From assembly GCA_002451155.1 (NCBI GenBank), contig DKBG01000044.1, forward strand, positions 1-15,232: a DNA stretch of 15,232 nt, given 5' to 3'. The DNA comes from Ignavibacteria bacterium UBA6906. GTDB lineage: Bacteria; Bacteroidota; Ignavibacteria; UBA10030; UBA6906. Each line of letters begins with the position of its first letter. Within the stretch, counting starts at the first letter, position 1. The translations under genes were made by a program, and so were the position numbers. Under the pieces are notes generated by a model, which made no database searches, was not told the DNA's origin, and worked only from the letters and a program-made list of their open reading frames with translations. This document shows, one piece after another, positions 8,201 to 13,492 of the stretch.

Positions 8201-8444
8201 TCCATGGCTGGTGATCCATTCCCTCCGGAACCGTAATGGAGAGAGACGCGTTCTGTGTTCCTGTGGCGGAACAGCTTACCGTCCCGTCTCGGAACGGATC
8301 ACTGTAGGTCCAGATCGATCGTTTCAGGTTGTACGAATTGAAGTCGTCCGAACTGAATTGCGCCTGTCCGATCGCGCTCGACAGGGAGATCGCGACACAG
8401 AACGCCGATATTGCACGGTTTGGTCTCTTCATTCTTCGTCCCAT
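5211..8444 (-). CDS. Exported multidomain protein with two LamG/DUF1349-like domains, two Fn3 domains, a shared 320-residue module and a T9SS C-terminal sorting domain
   Basis: This is a complete 1077-residue protein. It has a signal peptide at 1-28 (basic n-region, hydrophobic 'AISAFCVAISLSSAIG', cleavage after about GQA). A concanavalin-like (LamG/DUF1349-type) domain lies at about 30-235 ('DDFNSYNLKRSIWTYSDP', 'YQIQGILVEQD', 'LFAASFSGSF'). A first Fn3/purple-phosphatase-N-like domain is at about 255-340. A ~320-residue module at 346-667 is shared with the gene at 10585-13479. A second Fn3 domain is at about 672-760. A second copy of the LamG-like domain is at about 768-968 ('YQIEGLLIEQN', 'LFAASFSGGF'). 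The T9SS tail at about 985-1077 carries 'NFPNPFNPTT' and 'GVYLYRVTAG', and ends with KMVLLK. The predicted location is the cell surface or medium after Sec export and T9SS passage. The domains suggest carbohydrate or surface binding; no catalytic site was recognised. Start at 8444: AGGTG lies about 5 nt upstream; the second Met at 8432 is a weaker alternative. Confidence 0.88.
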   Translation of the reverse strand: MGRRMKRPNRAISAFCVAISLSSAIGQAQFSSDDFNSYNLKRSIWTYSDPFRDGTVSCSATGTQNASLSITVPEGMDHQPWTGGYLAPRVMQPCLDQDLQVEAKFLSPVTQAYQIQGILVEQDSTRFIRFDFSTDGTATYLFAASFSGSFSSPAVEIGPDSIAPAGVSPLYIKITRLGTLWAVAYSLDGTSYFSPSTPNFNHTLSVRRIGAFAGNSGTEFTPAPAHTVLLDYFFNTSSPVNPEDGGSTLDLLPPLAYNVMSTPGVAAISVDWKSDEPAQGIVQYGTTLAYGKSVSHSDLRSVHSLQLTGLSSSTPYNIRIISTDNRGNRDTTANFTAVTLAASPPTISVWYGNLQSFGKPGVPQRYVNILGSVYDSAGVDSLYYRLNGGSRVNLSTGPDTRRLQDQGDFNIDLSYAVLQSGANSIAVTARNVYGASATSTITVNDNSSKVWGQPYSVSFTTPSSLFDSAQVIDGKWGIGPGGVRTIETGYNRALAVGDTTWDDYQVLAQFTVHGIDSTWETIRGMYGGPGVGFQFRWKGHTNNPVFDPPITQPLSGYLPLGAVGWFRWRDGFDSGVPNQWELIGNGLDMKAHDTTFQLSYETLYNLKMEVRTLPGVGGQYRLKVWEEGQVEPSVWRLEGQETLADPQTGSVVFLANFADVTLRKIVVTPKTSIPPSISGMSVTTSSRSAIIRWNTVPQARCTLSYGLSPSYGDSVREPSRAWTHEALLTGLLAGSSYHYRIVAVDSAGLLSSTGDLVFSTLAAPPPTTLVSDEFNGANLNTSLWTITNPVPPGGSSLGTTGVEAFLSLNSGVAHDLWIGGNTVPRLMQSCNNTDFDILVKFSTSVTGDLNAYQIEGLLIEQNQNTLVRIDFNSGTSDSVALFAASFSGGFSAPSILLNKNIAPHGTSPLYLRLLREGTVWVVDYSFDGTTWRAGGVFVLSLTVSGAGIFAANPGANPPSFSALADFFRAGNGIVSAGDQENLPTEYTLAQNFPNPFNPTTMIRYTLAGTGSQGSGASDVRLVVYDLLGREVAVLVNEKQAPGSYQVRFNADGLTSGVYLYRVTAGSFVQTHKMVLLK

Positions 8445-8509
8445 TTGTCACCTACATGGTTTGCGAACACGGCCTTGACGGGACTGTCCACCCGGCTGCA
8501 CCGTATCTG

Positions 8510-9436
8510 TCATTGGACCTGTTTCCTTCGGAGGAGGTTCAACAGGTACGCAGGATCAGCGGCAACCGCACCAAGAGCAGGGGCAATGCAATGTAACAGC
8601 CTCCCTCCCCGCACCTCTGTCCGCGATAAACGCCAGTACGCGTCAGCAAGTCGATTTCTGAGGACACGGCGCCGGTCGTCGGAACGACGCCCCACCGATC
8701 CCAGCAGGTCCCAGTACATTGCCACCGACTCCTCCCAGAATCCCGTGGCCGCCGGTCCGGCCGCTGACATCAATCGGTTTGTCGGATCCTCGGCGGATGT
8801 CTGTCGTGCACCCATTCCTGCCACTGCACAGATCGGCCGGCCGACACCAAGTTTGATAAAGAAATGTGTGTCGTGTCGCGTGCGAAGCCTTTTCCAGAGT
8901 CCCCCTACCGCAAGGTACGCAGAGCGGCGAACGACTGAGGTCTGCAACATCATCGGCTGGCGATGCATCATAACCCACTCCGCGCCGTCATCGACCAGCA
9001 ACGATTCGTCATCAATTCGGAAGCCGCAATGGGCCCAGAGACTCCCTCCCCCTTCCCGCTCCTCCATCTCCATGTCAGAGAAATACAGATCGGCTTTTCC
9101 CGCTGTCCGACGGATTGCCCGCCCTATTGCCTCGATGTGACCGGGCAGCCAGATGTCATCAGAATCGAGAAAGGCAATCCATTCGCCTCCCGCCGCCTCC
9201 ACACCTGCGTTTCTCGCCTGCGAAGCTCCCGCATTAGACTGGTGGAGCCTCCGAACAGTGTCGCCGAATCTCGCCAGAACATCCGAAGTGGCATCTGTCG
9301 ATCCATCATCGACTACCAGGATTTCGGCCGGTTGGGTCGTCTGGCGCTGCACCGACTCGACTGCGCTCGGAAGAAGCGATGCGCGGTTGTACGTCGGAAT
9401 GACCACAGATATGCGCGGATCGAGACTGCTCGACAT
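8510..9436 (-). CDS. Family-2 (GT-A fold) glycosyltransferase
   Basis: Its 308 residues carry classic GT2 motifs: 'ISVVIPTYNRASLL' at about 9-22 (nucleotide binding), 'EILVVDDGSTDAT' at about 38-50, 'NAGASQARNAGVEAAGGEWIAFLDSDD' region at about 68-94 with the metal-binding DSDD at 91-94, then a variable acceptor domain. No membrane segments are visible, so it should act at the cytosolic face of the membrane, adding one sugar to the glycan precursor. I chose the ATG at 9436 because the family begins just before the 'xxSVVIPTYN' strand. A GTG at 9523 would add 29 mostly hydrophobic residues and is unlikely. No strong Shine-Dalgarno sequence precedes 9436. It is separated from the preceding glycosyltransferase gene by 235 bases and from the following exported-protein gene by 65 bases. 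Confidence 0.87.
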   Translation of the reverse strand: MSSSLDPRISVVIPTYNRASLLPSAVESVQRQTTQPAEILVVDDGSTDATSDVLARFGDTVRRLHQSNAGASQARNAGVEAAGGEWIAFLDSDDIWLPGHIEAIGRAIRRTAGKADLYFSDMEMEEREGGGSLWAHCGFRIDDESLLVDDGAEWVMMHRQPMMLQTSVVRRSAYLAVGGLWKRLRTRHDTHFFIKLGVGRPICAVAGMGARQTSAEDPTNRLMSAAGPAATGFWEESVAMYWDLLGSVGRRSDDRRRVLRNRLADAYWRLSRTEVRGGRLLHCIAPALGAVAADPAYLLNLLRRKQVQ

Positions 9437-9671
9437 GCCCCGGAAATTGCTTTTAGTGAAGGCCGGCAACAGAGATGGGAAAAATATACAAAATGGAAGG
9501 GGAAAAAAGGTGAGAGAACGCACATTTCGTATGCGACAGGAAGCCCGAAGGGGTGATACATATCACATACTCCCCCCTCAGCCCAATGCGATGCCCCTTT
9601 TGCCGGGCCGAACGGCTATCCTGGCGTACATCGCCACCGTCTCCATGGCAAGAGATTCAGATGAATCTCGC
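9437..9671. other. 235-bp non-coding gap, the largest in the window; possible internal promoter region
   Basis: No convincing protein frame fills this gap. Reading on the minus strand it contains a 16-base CRP/FNR-like palindrome (9552-9567), then a T/C-rich stretch and a TATATT hexamer (9488-9483) about 47 bases before the ATG at 9436. No clear -35 box at standard spacing and no intrinsic terminator were seen. It could hold a promoter for the downstream part of the cluster (9436 leftwards); this is inference. Confidence 0.35.
9552..9567 (-). promoter_or_regulatory. CRP/FNR-family-like palindromic operator candidate
   Basis: On the minus strand the sequence reads TGTGA-TATGTA-TCACC, nearly the CRP half-site pair TGTGA-N6-TCACA; the inner 14 bases (GTGATA-TG-TATCAC) form a perfect inverted repeat apart from the 2-base centre. 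It lies 116 bases upstream of the glycosyltransferase ATG at 9436 and about 64 bases upstream of a TATATT hexamer. The 2-base centre makes an RNA hairpin unlikely, so a protein-binding site is the better reading. Whether this organism has a matching regulator cannot be seen. Confidence 0.35.
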
Positions 9672-10583
9672 TCACCTGCCTGCCTCTCGTTTTGCCCGTG
9701 TGCGCACGCTTTGAGCGTACCGGATTTCATCGACGATCTCGGGGCCCCTCCTGCGTACCCAGTTGAGCATCCAGAGATAGCACCACGCCTTGCTATAGAA
9801 GGATATGGGGGCATGGAAGACGAGTGATACGTATTCTCGGAACTGCGTTATCAGAGGAAGCACAGGCCTGCCCGACTTCGAGGGATCAAACCATGCTGTT
9901 CTCTCCTGCCAGTGTGCGTGTGTACGCGTGGACATGCCTTCGTGCATCCGATGATAAAAGAGCGTTTCAGGAACCTCTACGCAGCGCCCGAAGAGACCGA
10001 GCTGCGCCAGGAGCGTGCGGTCTGAGTCCGTGTAGTTTCTGATAAGGACCGACTTCCGCAGAATGTCGGCACGAATTACGCCGAAGATCTCTTCGACGGT
10101 ATAGTCCGTTCGGATCAGATCCCGGAATCGCCTCTGAGGACTGGCAGATGCTCCCCGAACAGCCCTGGGAATGTGACTGATATTGCGGACGCCGATCTCC
10201 CGGCCGTTCCCGTCAATGTCGACCATTTTAGGAAACGCCAGGATGACCGCGGGATCCCGGTCGAGCCGCTCCACGCAGGCTTCCACAAACCGTGGAGCGC
10301 AGAGGTCGTCATGAGCCGCCCACTTAAAGAACTCTCCTTGCGAGAGCTCAAACGTCATATTGTAATTCCGGCCAGCCCCTACGTTTGAATCATTTCGGTA
10401 ATACCGTATCCGGGCATCGCTGAGAGCGAATTCACGGCAAATCGATTCTGTGTCATCGGTCGACGCGTTGTCACAAATGACGATTTCTATGTCTCGGTAC
10501 GTCTGCGCCACGAGTGAGTCAAGACACTCGCGTAGATAGCGCGCGCCGTTGTACACCGGCAGACCGATGCTGACTCTGGGCAT
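9672..10583 (-). CDS. Family-2 (GT-A fold) glycosyltransferase
   Basis: This is a complete 303-residue GT2 enzyme. Motifs are 'VSIGLPVYNGARYL' at 4-17, 'IEIVICDNASTDDT' at 32-45, 'NVGAGRNYNM' at about 67-76, and 'FFKWAAHDD' at 85-93, where HDD takes the place of the usual metal-binding DxD, as in many GT2 proteins acting on surface glycans. The acceptor domain contains 'AQLGLFGRCVEVPETLFYHRMHEG' near 191-214, a conserved GT2 C-terminal feature. The C-terminus has an amphipathic, aromatic and basic stretch ('FYSKAWCYLWMLNWVRRRG') that may touch the membrane. It is predicted to be cytosolic and to extend the lipid-linked glycan. The ATG at 10583 lies one base after the TAG of the preceding T9SS cargo gene, with no separate ribosome-binding site, so translational coupling to that cargo gene is likely. 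The donor sugar is unknown. Confidence 0.88.
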   Translation of the reverse strand: MPRVSIGLPVYNGARYLRECLDSLVAQTYRDIEIVICDNASTDDTESICREFALSDARIRYYRNDSNVGAGRNYNMTFELSQGEFFKWAAHDDLCAPRFVEACVERLDRDPAVILAFPKMVDIDGNGREIGVRNISHIPRAVRGASASPQRRFRDLIRTDYTVEEIFGVIRADILRKSVLIRNYTDSDRTLLAQLGLFGRCVEVPETLFYHRMHEGMSTRTHAHWQERTAWFDPSKSGRPVLPLITQFREYVSLVFHAPISFYSKAWCYLWMLNWVRRRGPEIVDEIRYAQSVRTRAKREAGR

Positions 10584-10584
10584 C

Positions 10585-13479
10585 CTATTTTATGAGCACC
10601 ATTTTGTTGGTCTGCACAAACGTGCCAGCAGTCAACCTGTAGAGATACACGCCACTAGGCAGCCCTGCGGCGTCGAACCTTGCCTCGTAGCTCCCAGGAG
10701 ACTGTTGCTCATTCACCAGGAGGGCCACTTCACGGCCCACGAGGTCATATACCACCAGCCGAACATCGGTCGTCCCTCCCCCCCGGCTTCCGGTGCCGGC
10801 TATACGATACCGTATTACCGTTGTCGGATTAAAGGGGTTCGGGAAATTCTGGTCGACGGCAAATGTCGTGGGTACCGATGACCGGTCTTCAATACCTGTG
10901 ACCACAACGGCGAATTGCCGCGTCTCACTGTAGGGCCCCCAGCCGCTCACGTTCCTGGCTCGCACCTTCCAGTAATATGTTTGGGTGTTCGCGAGCTGCC
11001 GGCGGATGGTTGTTGTGTCCGCGAGTGACGAGTCGACAAACCTGAACGTGAAGCTCGAATCTAGCGAGTACTCAAACCAGTATGCAGTTACACTCGGGGC
11101 TGACGACCGCCAGACAAATCTCGCTGTATCGGTCGGCAGTACAGCAGACGCTCCAGGGTTCAGCAGCACAACCGGAGCGGGAAGCTGGCCCACTGTCGTA
11201 AACCGAAGAGTGGGTGAAAACGCACTTCTGCCATCGATGTTTCGCGCCGCAACGCGCCAATAGTAGCTCGTGAGATATGATAGCCCGACCACGGACCGTA
11301 CGCTGTCAACGATGGTTGAATCATTCTTGACCAGCCCTGATGCAAAGGTGGAGTCTGTCCCGAGTTGAAGGTGATACGTGGTTGCCTCTGGAACTTTCGT
11401 CCAGACATGCTGTATTGCCAGGGGCAGACCTGTAGACGATTGCGCAGGAAACAGCGCAGTCGGGGATGGCAACGCTGTCCGGAACGACCAAATCGTCGAG
11501 AAGGCTCCCCACCCTCCGGTATTCGAGGCACGGACCCGCCAGTAAAACAGTGAGTTATAGGACAGCCCGCTCAGGGATTGCGAGGTGTCCGTGAGGCTCG
11601 AATCGTTAAAAACTATCGACGACGGCCCGAACCCGGGATCCCGGGCAACCTGGAGAGCGTAGCGTGTCCCCCCTGTCACGGAGTGCCATCGGAGCATAGC
11701 ACCCGGTGGCTGGCTTCCCGCACCGTTTGACGGGGACGCGAGAACAGGGGAGCCCACGACGGTGTTGAAACGCCAGGGTGTCGTGTACCCACTGGTGGCG
11801 GATCCGCTCCTGGATCGGACCCTCCAGTAGACTGCTGTGCCGTTCGGGATCCCCGCAAGGACTTTTAACGTATCGAGGACATTTTGATCATCCAGCAACA
11901 CTCCGCTCGCGAAGGAGCTGTCCGTTGAAACCTGGAGTCCGTATGATGTGGCAAACGCGACCTGGCTCCACCGAACCGTGACAGTCGTCGGTAGCCCTGA
12001 AGCATTGTTCAAAGGAGAAAGGAGCGTCGGGGCGAGCGCACTCGTCCGGAAACTCCAGGGAATTGAAAATCCACTTGCTCCGTCAGGGTTTATCGCCTGG
12101 ACTCTCCAGTAATAGTCGGTGGCACTGCTCAAACCGTTGACGACATACTCCGGATCCATGATATCCGCGTCGTCCACAATCAGGCCCGTGCTAAACGTCG
12201 GGTTATCAGCCACCTGAAGATGATACCTTCCGGCCCGAAGAACGGGGGTCCAGTACAGGGTCAAACCCAGTCCCTGACCGGTCGCGCCGTCCGCAGGCGC
12301 CGACAACAGCGGCGTGGTGATGGCACCGAGCGGCTCTACACGGATTTCTCCGACGGTAACGTCGACATGATGGGCGAGGATCAAGAATGAACCAAACTGA
12401 GGATCAGCCAGGGTTTCCTGGGCGGTCATCATCCACCCTGCCGGTTCCGACTCCCCCGCGTGCCACATCTTGAAGCTGTACTGGCCGCCAGAACCCGGGA
12501 TGGTTTTCACGCGCATCTTGAAATAGGTGGGCGTTTCATACAGCAGGGGAACAAGCCCGTTTTGTGATTTCAGCTGAAGGTCGTTTCCGATCAGCTCCCA
12601 TTTGTTCGGCCCCGGGTTTCCGTACCCGGCGTACCAGTGGTACCATCCGAGTGCACCATAGGGGAGATAGCCGGAGATTGGCTGACTGATCGGAGGGTCA
12701 AAAGACGGCTGGTTTGTATGACCCTTCCACCGCATCAGAAATCCGAGTGCCGGTCCGGCACTGGTCGGCCCAAACGCCGCGGCCGTTGAATCAATGCCAT
12801 GGACGGTCATCAGAGCGGTGACCTCATAATCGTCCCAGAGCGTATCTCCTATCGCGATCGCCCTGTCGTATCCGAACTCGAGCGTGCGAACGCCTCCCAC
12901 ATCCAGGCCCCACCGGCCATCTACCACCTGGGCTGAATCCTGCACGCTAGACGGCGTGGCCCAGGAGAGCCGATAGTTGCGCCTCCAGGCAGACGTCGCA
13001 AGGTCATAAATTGTGGCATCCGCGGTCGAGGTCCCGAAGGCATCGCTTGCAATGACCGTGACAGTGTTCGGACCATGCGCCAGACTGGAATAGGGAATGT
13101 CTATGTTGAAGTCTCCCGCTTTTGCCAGTCGCCGGGTGTCCGGCCCGACCGACAGCGCGTACGGGCCGGCTCCGTTAACGAGATACGAGAGTGAGCTGAT
13201 CCCGTTCGGCCCCGTCGCCCGCCCCAGCACATTGACCCGGCGCTGAGGCACACCCCTCGCGCCGAAATTCTGCGACGATGAGTACCAGAGATTGATGACT
13301 GGACCGGCCGCGGGAGAGGCGGGCGCCGTCTGGCCCTTCTCTGAACTCGTGATCGACTGTGACAGTGCGCTCGCAGAGAGAGCGCTCGCCAGCAGAATGC
13401 CAACCAGACGGACATATCCCCCGAGCTTGACGTTGATTTCGGGACCCGAACCCAGAGTACTCAAATGAAGATTCCTCAC
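10585..13479 (-). CDS. Exported protein with a shared 320-residue module, five tandem Fn3-like repeats and a T9SS C-terminal sorting domain
   Basis: This complete protein has 964 residues from the GTG at 13479. The signal peptide has a long n-region and the hydrophobic core 'LVGILLASALSASALS', ending near residue 41. The conserved module (residues 61-382) contains 'GVPQRRVNVLG', 'GPDTRRL', 'GDFNID', 'AQVVDGRWGL', 'TVHGID', 'RWKGHTN' and 'QETLADPQ'. Five Fn3-like repeats of about 90 residues (roughly 388-860) each carry a 'Y-x-LQV/EYS' strand and a 'YYWRV-x-A' strand. The tail (about 871-964) has 'NFPNPFNPTT', 'GVYLYRLTAG' and a KMVLIK end. It is predicted to be exported by Sec and then T9SS to the surface or medium; a binding or structural role is inferred from domain type, and no enzyme motif was seen. 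Start: GTG at 13479 sits 5 nt after GGAG; a TTG at 13482 is only 2 nt away and less likely. It follows the previous cargo gene by 13 nt and the next gene, a glycosyltransferase, by 1 nt. Confidence 0.88.
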   Translation of the reverse strand: MRNLHLSTLGSGPEINVKLGGYVRLVGILLASALSASALSQSITSSEKGQTAPASPAAGPVINLWYSSSQNFGARGVPQRRVNVLGRATGPNGISSLSYLVNGAGPYALSVGPDTRRLAKAGDFNIDIPYSSLAHGPNTVTVIASDAFGTSTADATIYDLATSAWRRNYRLSWATPSSVQDSAQVVDGRWGLDVGGVRTLEFGYDRAIAIGDTLWDDYEVTALMTVHGIDSTAAAFGPTSAGPALGFLMRWKGHTNQPSFDPPISQPISGYLPYGALGWYHWYAGYGNPGPNKWELIGNDLQLKSQNGLVPLLYETPTYFKMRVKTIPGSGGQYSFKMWHAGESEPAGWMMTAQETLADPQFGSFLILAHHVDVTVGEIRVEPLGAITTPLLSAPADGATGQGLGLTLYWTPVLRAGRYHLQVADNPTFSTGLIVDDADIMDPEYVVNGLSSATDYYWRVQAINPDGASGFSIPWSFRTSALAPTLLSPLNNASGLPTTVTVRWSQVAFATSYGLQVSTDSSFASGVLLDDQNVLDTLKVLAGIPNGTAVYWRVRSRSGSATSGYTTPWRFNTVVGSPVLASPSNGAGSQPPGAMLRWHSVTGGTRYALQVARDPGFGPSSIVFNDSSLTDTSQSLSGLSYNSLFYWRVRASNTGGWGAFSTIWSFRTALPSPTALFPAQSSTGLPLAIQHVWTKVPEATTYHLQLGTDSTFASGLVKNDSTIVDSVRSVVGLSYLTSYYWRVAARNIDGRSAFSPTLRFTTVGQLPAPVVLLNPGASAVLPTDTARFVWRSSAPSVTAYWFEYSLDSSFTFRFVDSSLADTTTIRRQLANTQTYYWKVRARNVSGWGPYSETRQFAVVVTGIEDRSSVPTTFAVDQNFPNPFNPTTVIRYRIAGTGSRGGGTTDVRLVVYDLVGREVALLVNEQQSPGSYEARFDAAGLPSGVYLYRLTAGTFVQTNKMVLIK

Positions 13480-13492
13480 CAAAACTCCATAT

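Noticed and set aside
8103..9140. 345-codon open frame on the plus strand
   Set aside because: It runs antisense across the end of the GT2 gene, the gap and the start of the exported-protein gene; its translation is Arg/Ser/Pro-rich without any recognisable motif, and the minus-strand frames have clear domains.
9437..9523. Upstream GTG start for the GT2 gene, adding 29 hydrophobic residues
   Set aside because: GT2 enzymes of this type begin just before the first beta-strand, and the added part resembles neither a family extension nor a usable signal peptide on a cytosolic enzyme.
13474..13489. ATG immediately before the 964-aa exported protein gene (ATG GAG TTT TGG TGA)
   Set aside because: It terminates after four codons; its GGAG more likely acts as the ribosome-binding site for the GTG at 13479.
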